From: an uncultured Oscillospiraceae bacterium | GTDB lineage: Bacteria; Bacillota; Clostridia; Oscillospirales; Ruminococcaceae | Length of the DNA: 64,000 bases | Direction: 5' to 3' | NCBI GenBank assembly: GCA_934232845.1 | Contig: CAKQGD010000005.1 | Coordinates: 3,134 to 67,133, forward strand | Shown here: positions 27,714-37,327 of the stretch, in pieces | How positions within the stretch are numbered: position 1 is the stretch's first letter | Layout of the letters: every line of letters begins with the position of its first letter | Notes under the pieces: generated by a model | Seen by the model: only the letters and a program-made list of their open reading frames with translations | Told to the model about the DNA's origin: nothing | Databases searched by the model: none | Position numbers and translations under genes: made by a program

Positions 27714-28490
27714 ATGCGGATGAGGATTGCAGTGGTGACGGGGGCAAGCTCCGGTCTGGGCAGGGAATTTGTCCGGCAGATCGCGCGCGAGGGCGGCATT
27801 GACGAGATCTGGGCCGTCGCGCGGCGAAAGGAACGGCTGCTCTCTCTGGAGAAGGAAACAGGCTTTCGTGTGCGCGCGCTGCCGCTGGATCTGACGAGAG
27901 AGGATGACCGTGCGCGGTACGCGGCGCTGCTCTCAGAAGAAAAGCCCGACGTGCGCGTGCTTGTCAACGCAAGCGGCTATGCGAAGTTCGGCGGCTGGGC
28001 GGATATCTCCCTTGCAGACTGTACGGGGATGATCGACCTCAACTGCACGGCGCTCGCCGCCATGACGCAGCTGACGCTGCCGTATCTGAAAAAGGGCTCT
28101 CGCGTGCTGGAGATCGCATCGATCGCGGCGTTTCAGCCGGTGCCGTATCTCGGCGTCTACGCCGCGACCAAGGCCTTCGTGCTGTCGTATGCCCGTTCTC
28201 TCGGGCGCGAGCTTCGTCCGCGGGGAATCGCCGTGACGGCGGTCTGCCCGGGCTGGATGAAGACGGAATTTTTCGGCCGGGCAGATCCCAAGGACGAATG
28301 GATTCGCTTTTACGACTGTTTTCACGATCCGAGGGCGGTCGCTGCGCTTGCGCTTTCCGACAGCCGCCGCGGGCGGGACGTCTCCGTCCACGGGACATGG
28401 ACGCGCTGCCAGCGCGTTTTGGTCAAGCTTCTGCCGCACCGCCTTGTGATGCGCGCTTGGGAGATTGAACAACATTTTCCCCGGAAATAA
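27714..28490 (+). CDS. SDR-family NAD(P)-dependent oxidoreductase
   Basis: A 258-residue short-chain dehydrogenase. The Rossmann motif TGASSGLG is at the N-terminus, VNASGYAKFG holds the NAG-like site, and YAATKAF is the catalytic YxxxK with the preceding IASIA serine. PGWMKTEFF closes the active site. ATG at 27714 follows AAGGAGG. It stands alone, ended by a hairpin at 28494-28531. Substrate unknown; similar proteins reduce ketones or sugars. Confidence 0.9.
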   Translation: MRMRIAVVTGASSGLGREFVRQIAREGGIDEIWAVARRKERLLSLEKETGFRVRALPLDLTREDDRARYAALLSEEKPDVRVLVNASGYAKFGGWADISLADCTGMIDLNCTALAAMTQLTLPYLKKGSRVLEIASIAAFQPVPYLGVYAATKAFVLSYARSLGRELRPRGIAVTAVCPGWMKTEFFGRADPKDEWIRFYDCFHDPRAVAALALSDSRRGRDVSVHGTWTRCQRVLVKLLPHRLVMRAWEIEQHFPRK

Positions 28491-28493
28491 AAG

Positions 28494-28531
28494 AAACGGC
28501 TCCGCTGCCATACCGGCAGGCGGGGCCGTTT
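28494..28531 (+). terminator. Hairpin after the SDR gene
   Basis: AAACGGC and GCCGTTT outer arms with an inner CTGCC/GGCAG stem, four bases after the stop. Only a short T run, so a moderate terminator. Confidence 0.65.
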
Positions 28532-28681
28532 GGAGGAAAGCCCTTGTTTTCCGAAAAAAGCGCTGCGATTGTTCGGGAAAGGGGGAAGGATCCCGGCCTT
28601 TTCTTTTGCAAAAAGAGATTGATTCTTTTTTTTAAATCCGCTACGCTTAAAATAAGAATATTTTGCGGGGGAGCGAAGCGG

Positions 28682-29602
28682 ATGGAAATTCATCAGCTCA
28701 GGATCTTTTTCACTGTGGCCCAAACGAAAAGCTTTTCCAAAGCCGCCGCGCTGCTGTATGTTTCACAGCCGATGGTGACCAAGGTGGTCAAGCAGCTCGA
28801 GGAAGAGCTGGGAATCTGTCTGATCGAACGCACCAGCAAGTCGTTTCACCTGACGGACGCGGGCGAGCGCCTGTACGGAATGGCGGCGGAAATGCTCTCT
28901 CGCTTTGACGACATCGGCAGAGAGATTTCCGACCTGCGGGCGGCGAACGCGGGCAGCGTGACGCTGGCGGGTCCTCCGCTGAGTCTTGCGACGTTTTTTC
29001 CCTCTCTTTATAAAATTCTGCGGGTGCGGTGCCCGAATGTCCGCTACTCCCTGATCGAATGCGGAAGCGGCCCCATTGTGGAAATGGTGCTTGACGGCCG
29101 CGCGGATATCGGCATTTCCCAGCTGCCGGTCGTCCATCCCGAAATAGAGGTCAACCCCATCGTGCGGGACCGATGCACGCTTTTGGTGAACGAAAATCAT
29201 CCTCTCGCAGGACAAAAGAGCGTTTCGATCGCATGTCTCGCAGAGGAAAAATTCATCGCGCTTTCCAAGGGCTTTACCATGTACGATACCGTGCAGGACA
29301 TCTGCCGGCAGGCGGGCTTTGTGCCGAATATCGTGTTTCACACATCGCTGGTCAGCTTCGCGGAAAAGCTGGTCTCTCTGGGAGAAGGAATTGCGATTCT
29401 GCCCCGCCCTTTGGTCGGCACTTACCGGCCCGAAGGCGTTTGCACGGTCGAGCTGGAAGAATTTCTTCCCTGGGAAATCGGGCTTGTCGTATCCACCCGC
29501 CGGTACCGGTCCGCCGCCACGCGCCGTACGCTGAGAATCGCGCTCGACTATTTTGGAGACGCGGCAAAGGAAGAAAGCTACCCTCCCCTGTCTCCGCTGT
29601 AA
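28682..29602 (+). CDS. LysR-family transcriptional regulator
   Basis: A 306-residue regulator. The winged helix-turn-helix is at residues 1-60 (MEIHQLRIFFTVAQTKSFSK, AALLYVSQPMVTKVVKQLEE). The effector-binding domain follows (residues ~90-295), with IVEMVLDGRADIGI and LVSLGEGIAILP. I chose the ATG at 28682. The next gene downstream, after a terminator and ~500 bp, is a 3-hydroxyacyl-CoA dehydrogenase that could be its target, but that is only a positional guess. Confidence 0.92.
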   Translation: MEIHQLRIFFTVAQTKSFSKAAALLYVSQPMVTKVVKQLEEELGICLIERTSKSFHLTDAGERLYGMAAEMLSRFDDIGREISDLRAANAGSVTLAGPPLSLATFFPSLYKILRVRCPNVRYSLIECGSGPIVEMVLDGRADIGISQLPVVHPEIEVNPIVRDRCTLLVNENHPLAGQKSVSIACLAEEKFIALSKGFTMYDTVQDICRQAGFVPNIVFHTSLVSFAEKLVSLGEGIAILPRPLVGTYRPEGVCTVELEEFLPWEIGLVVSTRRYRSAATRRTLRIALDYFGDAAKEESYPPLSPL

Positions 29603-29635
29603 GGTGACGCGCTTTTGAACCGAAAAAACATAAGC

Positions 29636-29666
29636 CGCCCGTTCTTTTTTGGGACGGGCGTTTTTG
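29636..29666 (+). terminator. Terminator of the LysR gene
   Basis: CGCCCGTtc and gGACGGGCG arms with a T-rich loop, followed by TTTTTGTTTT, about 35 bp after the stop. Confidence 0.8.
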
Positions 29667-30172
29667 TTTTGTGCAAAAACGGCTCTACCGGCCGATTTCT
29701 TTTTTGGAATAAAACAATTCCGATTTGTGATTCGTGATAAGATTCACAATCTTTTTGTGAAACTCCGCCATACTTTCGGCCGATTTCTATTCACTTTGCA
29801 GGAATCGATTCCGGGCGGGAATACAAGGGGAAAGAAAGAATGATTTTACAAAAAAGCAAGGAAGCAATATGCTGAAAAAGAAGAAGTTCACGCCTATAAA
29901 ACGGTGTGATTCGCGCAGAGAACCGTTCGTATAAAACCGGCTCGCCTGCTTTTTGCGGGGAAAAGGCGCGAAAAAACGGTGCGTCGTCCGAATCCTGCAT
30001 TTTGCAGACGGGCTTATTTTCTATACCGTTTTTTCGGATGTTTTGGAACCGAACTGCAGGAACAAAAAAGGAAAGCGCCGTTTTGAGGCAGGCGATTCGC
30101 CGCTCTTTAAAAACGGCAAACCACGGAAAACGGCCGGATGTTTTTCGGCCCAAGCGCAGGGAGGAAAAGAAA
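29667..30172. other. Long leader region of the 3-hydroxyacyl-CoA dehydrogenase gene
   Basis: About 500 bases without a supported gene. It holds the inverted repeat at 29743-29761. The dehydrogenase frame is open for 89 codons upstream of its ATG, but that part has no family similarity. Confidence 0.5.
29743..29761. promoter_or_regulatory. Perfect 7-bp inverted repeat, possible operator
   Basis: TTCACAA, five bases, TTGTGAA. It lies between the LysR terminator and the dehydrogenase gene. No matching promoter was identified, so the role is unproven. Confidence 0.35.
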
Positions 30173-31039
30173 ATGAAAGTAGCCGATGTGAAAAAAGTAT
30201 GTGTGGCCGGCGCCGGCCAGATGGGGCGGCAGATTGCGCTCAACGCGGCGCTGCACGGGTTTGACACGTATCTGACCGATGCTTTCCCGGCGGCGCTCGA
30301 TAAGACTGCCGTCTGGGCGCAGGACTATCTGGAAGGACGTGTGGCCAAGGGGAAAATAACGGAGAAAGCCGCGAAAGAGGGCCTTGCGAAGCTGCATTTT
30401 GTTTCCGCGCTCGAAGAGGCCGCCTCGGACGCACAGGTGGTGATCGAGGCCATTCTGGAGGACCGTGACGTCAAGACCCAGTTCTACAGAAACCTGAATG
30501 CGATCGCCCCCAAAGACTGTGTGATCGCATCAAATTCGAGCTACATGGTGTCGTCGATTTTCAAGGAACTGATCGACGACCCCTCCCGCCTTGCGAACCT
30601 TCACTACTTCAACCCGGCGCTTGCGATGAAGCTGGTCGAGGTCGTCAAGGGGGAGCACACGTCGCAGGAAACGGCGGATTTTCTGTATGAATTCGCTAAG
30701 GCGAACGGCAAGAGCCCGATCCGCGTCAACAAGGAGATCCGCGGCTTTGTGGTCAACCGCATTCTGACGGCGATCCGCGACGAGGCCTATTTCCTTGTGG
30801 AGGAGGGCGTCTGTTCGCCGGAGGACTGCGACATCGGCGTCAAGGGCGGATTAAACCATCCGATGGGCCCGTTCGAGCTTTTGGATTTGACCGGTATCGA
30901 TCTGAACTATCTTTCGATGGAGGATCGTATGAAGGCGGGCGAGCCGAAACCCCACGGCTATGAGATCGCCAAAGCGAAATATGAGGCACACGAGTGGGGC
31001 CGCAAAACCGGCAAAGGCTTTTATCACTACGAGAAATAA
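30173..31039 (+). CDS. 3-hydroxyacyl-CoA dehydrogenase family protein
   Basis: A 288-residue NAD-dependent dehydrogenase that interconverts 3-hydroxyacyl-CoA and 3-ketoacyl-CoA. The N-terminal Rossmann motif is GAGQMG. The family motifs SNSSYMVSSI, LHYFNPALAMKLVEVV, PIRVNKEIRGFVVNRIL and GGLNHPMGPFELLDL are all present. GGAGGAAAAG precedes the ATG at 30173. Length matches butyryl-type Hbd, but the gene is not in a bcd-etf-crt cluster. It could act with the enoyl-CoA hydratase and the 2-hydroxyacyl locus 23 kb away, which is speculative. Confidence 0.9.
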   Translation: MKVADVKKVCVAGAGQMGRQIALNAALHGFDTYLTDAFPAALDKTAVWAQDYLEGRVAKGKITEKAAKEGLAKLHFVSALEEAASDAQVVIEAILEDRDVKTQFYRNLNAIAPKDCVIASNSSYMVSSIFKELIDDPSRLANLHYFNPALAMKLVEVVKGEHTSQETADFLYEFAKANGKSPIRVNKEIRGFVVNRILTAIRDEAYFLVEEGVCSPEDCDIGVKGGLNHPMGPFELLDLTGIDLNYLSMEDRMKAGEPKPHGYEIAKAKYEAHEWGRKTGKGFYHYEK

Positions 31040-31097
31040 CAAAGCGCAGGGATTCTCTTCTTTTGTTTTTCCGGCGGCTCCCCTCTGCCGCACGGTC

Positions 31098-31131
31098 AAA
31101 AAAGCCGCGGACAGATGTCCGCGGCTTTTTT
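31098..31131 (+). terminator. Strong terminator after the hydroxyacyl-CoA dehydrogenase gene
   Basis: Perfect 15-bp arms AAAAAAGCCGCGGAC and GTCCGCGGCTTTTTT around AGAT. Confidence 0.93.
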
Positions 31132-31268
31132 GATGAGAAATCGCATGAAAAGCCGGACAGCCGCGTTTTACGCAAACAAAAGCCGGAGAGAATAAAACGG
31201 AAAGAAATTTTATCGCACTTTAATCAGAAAAAAACAATATAATTCGTAAGAAAATTTATATAATATAC

Positions 31269-31296
31269 TTGACAAATCATATTTCGGTGTTATGAT
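31269..31296 (+). promoter_or_regulatory. Sigma-A promoter of the RHH-clpB unit
   Basis: TTGACA (31269-31274), 16-bp spacer, TATGAT (31291-31296), in an AT-rich stretch. The direct repeat CGTAAG(A/G)AA occurs at 31245 and 31303, flanking it. No CIRCE element is present. Confidence 0.8.
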
Positions 31297-31321
31297 ATTT
31301 CTCGTAAGGAAGGTGATCTCA

Positions 31322-31969
31322 TTGAAAAGGACGCTCTACAGTCTGATGCTCAGCGACGATGTGGTGCGGGAGGTGGACCGGCTGGCGCATCGCATGGGTA
31401 CGAACCGCTCGAGCCTCGTCAACCGCATCCTTGCCGAATATGTCGACTATACCACGCCGGAGCGGCGCATCAACGAGGTGTTCACCGCGCTGGAGGAGCT
31501 TTTGTCTCCCTCCGGAGAGCTTGTGCCGTTCTTCGCGCCGAACGCGCCGACCATGTCGATGAAAAGCTCTCTGGAATACAAATACCGCCCCACCGTGAAG
31601 TACGAGGTCGAGCTGACCGAGCCGGCCGACGGCTCGATCGGCACGCTGACGGTGCTTTTCCGCACACAGTCCGCATCGCTGATCGACGCGCTGACGCGGT
31701 TTTTCCGCCTGTGGAAAGAACTTGAGGACGCATATCTCGCGCCGAGGGTTTCTACTCCGGTGCGGTACGCCCTCTACGACGGACGTTTTGTGCGAAGTCT
31801 CGACGCGCCGCAGGGGGGCTGCTCTTCCGCCGAACTGGCAAGAGCGCTGTCCGACTATGTGCAGACGTTCGACGCGTTGCTCAAGGGCGTGCTTTCCGGC
31901 CGCCTGTCGGAACATGACGCCGAACGGGAATATCTGCGCTTTCTGCAGAAGGCGGAAATTCTGCTGTGA
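31322..31969 (+). CDS. Ribbon-helix-helix domain protein upstream of clpB
   Basis: A 215-residue protein. The start is TTG at 31322, set by GGAAGGTGAT; the upstream in-frame ATG overlaps the promoter -10. Residues 1-45 form a CopG-type ribbon-helix-helix (TLYSLMLSDDVVREVDRLAHRMGTNRSS split as strand, helix, turn, helix), followed by a ~170-residue domain of unknown fold. The RHH suggests sequence-specific DNA binding as a dimer. clpB begins 55 bp downstream with no terminator between, so the two are probably one transcript and this protein could control it. Confidence 0.72.
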   Translation: MKRTLYSLMLSDDVVREVDRLAHRMGTNRSSLVNRILAEYVDYTTPERRINEVFTALEELLSPSGELVPFFAPNAPTMSMKSSLEYKYRPTVKYEVELTEPADGSIGTLTVLFRTQSASLIDALTRFFRLWKELEDAYLAPRVSTPVRYALYDGRFVRSLDAPQGGCSSAELARALSDYVQTFDALLKGVLSGRLSEHDAEREYLRFLQKAEILL

Positions 31970-32024
31970 CGCTTAACCTTTGGAAGGATAAAATATATTT
32001 TCAGAAGAAATCAGGTGATTGAGT

Positions 32025-34604
32025 ATGGATATGCAGAAATTCACAAAAAAAACAGCCGAAGCCATTCAAACCGCGCAAAACATGGCTGAGGAAAACCACA
32101 ACCCCTCTCTTGCGCCGGAGCATCTGCTCTACGCGCTGGCCGATCAGGACGGAGGGCTGATCGGATCGCTTCTGACACGGGTGGGCGCGGACACGAATGC
32201 CATTCTCTCCGAACTGGACGCCGAGATTGCAAAGATGCCCCGCGTCACGGGCGATACGCAGGTGTATCTCTCGCCTGAGAGCGACCGCGTGCTGCGCGCC
32301 GCCGAAAAAACGGCCAAGAGCATGGGCGACGAGTATCTCTCGGTCGAGCACCTGATGCTGGGACTGTTCGCGGCCGGCACACCCGCCGTCCGTCGGATCC
32401 TGTCCGACCACGGCGTGACGAAGGCCGCTTTTTCCGAGGCGCTCTCAAAGGCGCGCAGCGGCAAGGTGACGAGCGACGATCCGGAAAGCACCTACGATGC
32501 GCTGAAAAAATACGGTACGGACCTGACCGAACGCGCCCGCACGCAGAAGCTTGACCCCGTGATCGGGCGCGACAACGAGATTCGAAATGTCGTACGAATT
32601 CTCTCGCGCAAGACGAAGAACAACCCCGTTCTGATCGGCGAGCCCGGAGTCGGCAAGACCGCCATTGCCGAGGGACTTGCCCAGCGTATTGTGCGCGGCG
32701 ACGTGCCCGAGGGGCTGAAAGATAAGACGATCTTTTCCCTCGACATGGGCGCTCTGATCGCGGGCGCCAAATACCGCGGCGAATTTGAAGAGCGTCTCAA
32801 GGCCGTGCTCGAGGAGATCCGAAAGTCCGAGGGTGGCATCATCCTGTTTATCGATGAGATCCACACGATTGTCGGCGCAGGCAAGACCGAGGGCAGTATG
32901 GATGCGGGCAATCTGCTGAAGCCTTTGCTGGCAAGAGGCGAGCTGCACTGTATCGGCGCGACCACGCTGGACGAATACCGCAAGTATATCGAAAAGGACG
33001 CTGCGCTCGAACGGCGTTTTCAGCCCGTGCTGGTCGATGAGCCGACGGTTGAGGACACGATCTCGATTCTGCGCGGTTTAAAGGAGCGCTACGAGGTGTT
33101 CCACGGCGTGCGCATCCACGACAACGCGCTGGTTGCCGCTGCGACGCTTTCCAACCGCTATATTACCGACCGCTTTCTGCCGGACAAGGCCATCGACCTT
33201 GTGGACGAGGCGTGCGCCCTCATCCGTACCGAGATCGACTCGATGCCGTCGGAGCTTGACGACGTGCGCCGCCGCGTGATGCAGCTGGAAATCGAGGAAA
33301 TGGCGCTCAAGAAGGAGACGGACCGCCTTTCGCTCGACCGTCTGGAAAAGCTGCGCGCGGAGCTGTCGGAGCTGCGCGACGAATTCAATATGAAAAAGGC
33401 CCGCTGGGAGGCGGAAAAAGGCAGCGCCGATGAGGTCAAAACCCTGAAAGGGCAGATCGAGCAGATGCGCGCCGACATCGAGACGGCGCAGCTTCACTAC
33501 GAATACGAAAAGGCCGCACGGCTCAAATATTCTGACCTGCCCGCGCTCGAAGCCAAGCTTGCCGAGGCCGAGCGCCGCAGCGAAGAGCGCCGGGACGCCA
33601 CAATGGTGCGCGACACCGTCACCGAAGAGGAGATCGCGGGCATCGTCGCCAAGTGGACCGGCATTCCCGTCGCAAAGCTGATGGAGGGCGAACGCGAGAA
33701 GCTGCTGCATCTCGACTCGATTCTGCACGAGCGCGTCATCGGTCAGGATGAGGCCGTTTCCCGCGTGACGGAGGCGATTCTGCGCTCGCGCGCGGGCATC
33801 GCGGATCCGAACCGCCCGATCGGCAGCTTTCTGTTCCTCGGACCGACGGGCGTCGGCAAAACCGAGCTTGCAAAGGCGCTCGCCGCAAATCTGTTTGACG
33901 ACGAGAAAAACCTTGTCCGTATCGACATGACCGAGTATATGGAGAAATTCTCCGTTTCGCGGCTGATCGGCGCGCCTCCCGGATACGTCGGCTACGACGA
34001 GGGCGGCCAGCTGACCGAGGCCGTGCGCCGCAAGCCCTACTCTGTTGTGCTGTTCGACGAGGTGGAAAAGGCGCATCCCGACGTGTTCAACATTCTGCTG
34101 CAGATTCTCGACGACGGCCGCATCACCGACAGTCAGGGCCGCACGGTCGATTTTAAAAACACGATCATCATTCTGACGTCGAACCTCGGCAGTCAGGCGC
34201 TGCTTGACGGCATCGGAAAAGACGGCGAGATTTCGCAGGCGGCGAGAGACGCCGTACAGCGCGAGCTGCGCGGCGCGTTCCGTCCGGAATTTTTAAACCG
34301 GCTCGACGAGATTCTGCTCTTTAAGCCCCTGACGAAGGAGAACCTCTCGCATATTGTCGACATTCTGCTGACGGGGCTGCGTGCGCGTCTCGCCGACAAG
34401 ACGCTGACGCTTGAGGTGACGGATGCCGCCAAGGCGCTGATCATCGAGCGCGGCTATGATCCCGTGTTCGGCGCAAGGCCTTTAAAACGCTTTTTGCAGG
34501 CAAAGGTCGAGACCCTGCTGGCGCGCGCAATTCTTTCGGGCGACCGGCCCGCGGGCTCGGCGCTCGTGATAGACGCGGAAAACGGCGAGCTCGTCTGCCG
34601 GTAA
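32025..34604 (+). CDS. clpB: ATP-dependent chaperone ClpB
   Basis: An 859-residue AAA+ disaggregase that rescues aggregated proteins with DnaK. The N-terminal Clp_N repeats (residues ~1-145) precede AAA-1 with Walker A GEPGVGKT and Walker [10 protein letters not shown]. The long coiled-coil middle domain (~residues 400-530), specific for ClpB, is present. AAA-2 has GPTGVGKT and [20 protein letters not shown]. No P-element for ClpP binding. I chose ATG at 32025 (AGGTGAT upstream) over a TTG two codons earlier. Terminator-like hairpin follows. Confidence 0.96.
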   Translation: MDMQKFTKKTAEAIQTAQNMAEENHNPSLAPEHLLYALADQDGGLIGSLLTRVGADTNAILSELDAEIAKMPRVTGDTQVYLSPESDRVLRAAEKTAKSMGDEYLSVEHLMLGLFAAGTPAVRRILSDHGVTKAAFSEALSKARSGKVTSDDPESTYDALKKYGTDLTERARTQKLDPVIGRDNEIRNVVRILSRKTKNNPVLIGEPGVGKTAIAEGLAQRIVRGDVPEGLKDKTIFSLDMGALIAGAKYRGEFEERLKAVLEEIRKSEGGIILFIDEIHTIVGAGKTEGSMDAGNLLKPLLARGELHCIGATTLDEYRKYIEKDAALERRFQPVLVDEPTVEDTISILRGLKERYEVFHGVRIHDNALVAAATLSNRYITDRFLPDKAIDLVDEACALIRTEIDSMPSELDDVRRRVMQLEIEEMALKKETDRLSLDRLEKLRAELSELRDEFNMKKARWEAEKGSADEVKTLKGQIEQMRADIETAQLHYEYEKAARLKYSDLPALEAKLAEAERRSEERRDATMVRDTVTEEEIAGIVAKWTGIPVAKLMEGEREKLLHLDSILHERVIGQDEAVSRVTEAILRSRAGIADPNRPIGSFLFLGPTGVGKTELAKALAANLFDDEKNLVRIDMTEYMEKFSVSRLIGAPPGYVGYDEGGQLTEAVRRKPYSVVLFDEVEKAHPDVFNILLQILDDGRITDSQGRTVDFKNTIIILTSNLGSQALLDGIGKDGEISQAARDAVQRELRGAFRPEFLNRLDEILLFKPLTKENLSHIVDILLTGLRARLADKTLTLEVTDAAKALIIERGYDPVFGARPLKRFLQAKVETLLARAILSGDRPAGSALVIDAENGELVCR

Positions 34605-34638
34605 AACGGGCGGCCTTTTGGCTCTGTCGGTTTAAGAA

Positions 34639-34676
34639 AAGTCGGGAGGGAGGCATGGAAGTCTCCCTCCCGACTT
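34639..34676 (+). terminator. Hairpin after clpB
   Basis: AAGTCGGGAGGGA and TCCCTCCCGACTT arms around about 12 bases. There is no clear T run, so termination may be incomplete. Confidence 0.6.
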
Positions 34677-34934
34677 CGCGTTTGGCTATTAGAAATTTAG
34701 TGTGGAATTTCCTTATTTTCGCCAAAATTTGAGGGAGAAATTTCTTCCGTTTTTTTGTGGGCTGGCTGGGATTTAGGCGACGCACAATCGGGATGAAAGC
34801 ATTGCAGCGTCTAAAAGTCCGGCACTCCGGCGTTTTAGGGGGAATCAGAATTTCACAAAATCAAGAAATCCAAGAAGACTGATTTTTAAACTTTACCCCG
34901 CATCGGATTTCTGACAGCCTCGCGTTTTGCGGCT

Positions 34935-34963
34935 TTGCTTTTTTTGACGAAATATGCTATACT
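34935..34963 (+). promoter_or_regulatory. Promoter of mscS
   Basis: TTGCTT (34935-34940), 17-bp spacer, TATACT (34958-34963) with an extended -10 TGC. Confidence 0.65.
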
Positions 34964-35021
34964 GTGGGTGTTGACGCGGTCAAACGGGCCGTGAGGATAT
35001 TGCAAAAGGAGAGTTTCGTTC

Positions 35022-35828
35022 TTGGATCTGACGGATATTCTTTCGCCGGCGGTGCTCGCCGTCTTTTGGAATGTAGTGCTTGCCGTGGTTCTTCTGATCG
35101 CGGGAAGAAAGCTGATCGCTTTTTTGCTGCGCAAGGTGGATAAGCTCGCCGAGCGGGCCAGTCTTGACCCGGGCATCCGCAAGTTTCTGCGGGCGCTGGC
35201 CAATATCGGCTGTTACGCACTGCTGATTTATATTATCGCGGATCTGGTGGGTGTACCGACGGCTTCGTTCGTCGCCCTGCTCGGTTCCATCGGCGTGACG
35301 GTCGGCCTTGCCCTGCAGGGCAGCCTGTCTAATTTCGCGAGCGGTGTGCTGCTGCTGGCGCTGCATCCCTTCCATGTGGGAGATGCGATCTCCGGCGGCG
35401 GAGTCGAGGGCGTTGTCGATATGGTTGGTCTGTTTTATACCACGATCGTGACCTATGACAACAAGCAGGTCAGCGTGCCCAATTCGACGCTGGCGGGCGC
35501 ATCCATCACCAATTACAGCGCGCTGCCCCAGCGCAGAATCGATCTCTTTGTCGGGGTCGGCTACGGAGACGACGCTGCGAAAGCGCGGCGCCTTTTGACC
35601 GAGCTGATGCGTTCGCGGGAAAAAGTCATCCGCAAGGAAGAGGCGGTTGTATTCGTCGACGAGCTTGGAGCCAGCTCCGTGCGGCTCGGCCTGCGCTGCT
35701 GGGTGAAAACCGAGGATTATTGGCAGGAACGCTGGGATCTGAACGAGGCGATCAAGGAAACGCTCGACCGCAGCGGCATCTCTATTCCGTACAGCCAGTT
35801 GGATGTCTACGTAAAAAACGAAAAATAA
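35022..35828 (+). CDS. mscS: Small-conductance mechanosensitive channel MscS family
   Basis: A 268-residue membrane channel that releases solutes under osmotic downshock. Three hydrophobic helices occupy residues ~10-100. The pore helix TM3 is GLALQGSLSNFASGVLLLAL, and the beta domain (HPFHVGDAI, NKQVSVPNSTLAGASITNYS) follows. The start is TTG with AAAGGAGAG upstream. Length and motif order are typical for compact Firmicute MscS. Single gene, with its own promoter and terminator. Confidence 0.92.
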   Translation: MDLTDILSPAVLAVFWNVVLAVVLLIAGRKLIAFLLRKVDKLAERASLDPGIRKFLRALANIGCYALLIYIIADLVGVPTASFVALLGSIGVTVGLALQGSLSNFASGVLLLALHPFHVGDAISGGGVEGVVDMVGLFYTTIVTYDNKQVSVPNSTLAGASITNYSALPQRRIDLFVGVGYGDDAAKARRLLTELMRSREKVIRKEEAVVFVDELGASSVRLGLRCWVKTEDYWQERWDLNEAIKETLDRSGISIPYSQLDVYVKNEK

Positions 35829-35859
35829 AAAGCGCCTGCCGATTCAGACGCCTTTTCGC

Positions 35860-35893
35860 ACGCCTGTCCGCTCAGCGGACGGGCGTATTTTTG
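35860..35893 (+). terminator. Terminator of mscS
   Basis: CGCCTGTCCGCT and AGCGGACGGGCG arms with a one-base loop region, followed by TATTTTT. Confidence 0.8.
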
Positions 35894-35944
35894 GTTTGGC
35901 CGAGAGAGGCAAATGCCTGCGCCGCCTTTCTTCGAAAAGAGAAA

Positions 35945-35975
35945 CGCGTTCGTCCTCTGCCGGAAGACGAACGCG
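35945..35975 (-). terminator. Terminator of the aminotransferase gene
   Basis: On the minus strand CGCGTTCGTC and GACGAACGCG arms are followed by TTTCTCTTTT, just beyond the stop at 35981. Confidence 0.75.
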
Positions 35976-35980
35976 CGGTT

Positions 35981-37177
35981 TTATTTCAGCTTTTTCAGGG
36001 AAGATTCCATCCAATCGGTGCCTTTCTGCAGGGCCTCCATCGAATTGGAATAAGAGATCCGCAGGTTGTCCGGCGCCTCAAACGCGGCGCCCGGCACGAC
36101 GGCGATGTGCGCATCCTCCAGCAAATAATCCGCCATGTCGAAAGAGTTTTCGATCACTCTGCCCGACGGCGTCCTCTTGCCGTAGAAAGAGGAGATGTTC
36201 GGCATCAGGTAAAACGCGCCGTCGGCGCTGACGCAGGAAACGCCGTCCATCCCGTTGAGCCGGTTTGCCAAAAAAGTTCCCCGCCGGTCGAATTCCCGCC
36301 GCATGAGTTCGACACTGTCCTGCGGGCCGCTGAGAGCCTCAAGCGCGGCATACTGCGCAATGGAGCAGGTGTTTGAGGTGGCGTGCCCCATCAGGGCGTT
36401 CATGCCTTTGATGACAGACCGTTCGGCGGCGGCGTACCCGACGCGCCAGCCCGTCATGGCGTAGGCCTTTGAAACCCCGTTGATCGTGACCGTGAGGGCC
36501 CGCATTTCCGGCGAGACGGAGGCAATGCTGAAATGCTTGTGCCCGCCGTAGATGAGCTTTTCATATACTTCGTCCGAAATGACGGCGATCTTGTGCGCAA
36601 GCGCGATTTCGGCAAGGCCGCGCAGAGTTTCTTCCGAATAGACGGCACCGGTCGGGTTGTTCGGCGTGTTGATCAAAATCGCCGCGGTGCGGGGCGTAAC
36701 GGCTTTTTCGATCGCGGCAAGATCGAGAGCAAAGCCGTCCTCCTCCCGGCAGGGAACGAGCACGGGTACGGCGCCCGCCAGCTTAATCATCTCGACATAG
36801 CTCACCCAGCAGGGGGAGGGCAGAATCACCTCGTCGCCGTCGTCACACAGGGTCAGCAGCGCGTTGATGAGGGGCTGCTTGGCGCCGACTCCCACGCTGA
36901 TCTCATCGGGGGAATACGAAATGCCGTTGTCGTCGAGCAGCTTTTTCGCGATGGCCTGACGAAGTTCTAAAATGCCTGCCACAACGGTGTATTTTGTATG
37001 CTGCGCGTCAATAGCCCGTTTTGCCGCTGCACCGATATGATCGGGCGTGCCGAAATCGGGCTCGCCGACGTTGAAAGCAATGACTTCTACGCCTTTTGCA
37101 CGGAGATCCATAACCTTTCCGGTCAGCTCTACCGTGGCGGACGGCGTGATGTTTTGAATTCTTTTGGAAAGTTTCAT
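35981..37177 (-). CDS. Pyridoxal phosphate-dependent aminotransferase, aspartate type (class I)
   Basis: A 398-residue soluble enzyme transferring amino groups between aspartate or aromatic amino acids and 2-oxoglutarate. The N-terminus has LRAKGVEVIAFNVGEPDF. NTPNNPTGAVYS and the Schiff-base lysine in NGVSKAYAMTGWRVGYAA are the family hallmarks. VVPGAAFEAPDNLRISYS near the C-terminus carries the substrate-carboxylate arginine. Similar to AspB of Bacillus. ATG with GAGAGGAT upstream; single gene. Confidence 0.92.
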   Translation of the reverse strand: MKLSKRIQNITPSATVELTGKVMDLRAKGVEVIAFNVGEPDFGTPDHIGAAAKRAIDAQHTKYTVVAGILELRQAIAKKLLDDNGISYSPDEISVGVGAKQPLINALLTLCDDGDEVILPSPCWVSYVEMIKLAGAVPVLVPCREEDGFALDLAAIEKAVTPRTAAILINTPNNPTGAVYSEETLRGLAEIALAHKIAVISDEVYEKLIYGGHKHFSIASVSPEMRALTVTINGVSKAYAMTGWRVGYAAAERSVIKGMNALMGHATSNTCSIAQYAALEALSGPQDSVELMRREFDRRGTFLANRLNGMDGVSCVSADGAFYLMPNISSFYGKRTPSGRVIENSFDMADYLLEDAHIAVVPGAAFEAPDNLRISYSNSMEALQKGTDWMESSLKKLK

Positions 37178-37327
37178 GCAAATTCATCCTCTCTGATAAA
37201 ACAGTATATAGGCTGTCAAAGCAAAAATCAAGAGAGGAAAAGCCGTTTTTTTAAAAAGAGTTTTTCCGTTTATTCTGCACACAATATCGAGAGAAAAGCT
37301 TCAAAAATATTCGTCCGGAGGGAAAAT

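Larger units (their letters stand above)
34605..35021. other. Intergenic stretch with clpB hairpin and mscS promoter
   Basis: About 415 bases. Recognised elements are the hairpin at 34639-34676 and the promoter at 34935-34963. No gene. Confidence 0.55.

Noticed and set aside
29906..30172. N-terminal extension of the 3-hydroxyacyl-CoA dehydrogenase
   Set aside because: The open frame upstream has no family similarity, and the ATG at 30173 has a good ribosome binding site and begins just before the Rossmann motif.
31040..31321. CIRCE or CtsR operator upstream of the clpB unit
   Set aside because: No TTAGCACTC-N9-GAGTGCTAA element and no CtsR heptad direct repeat were found.
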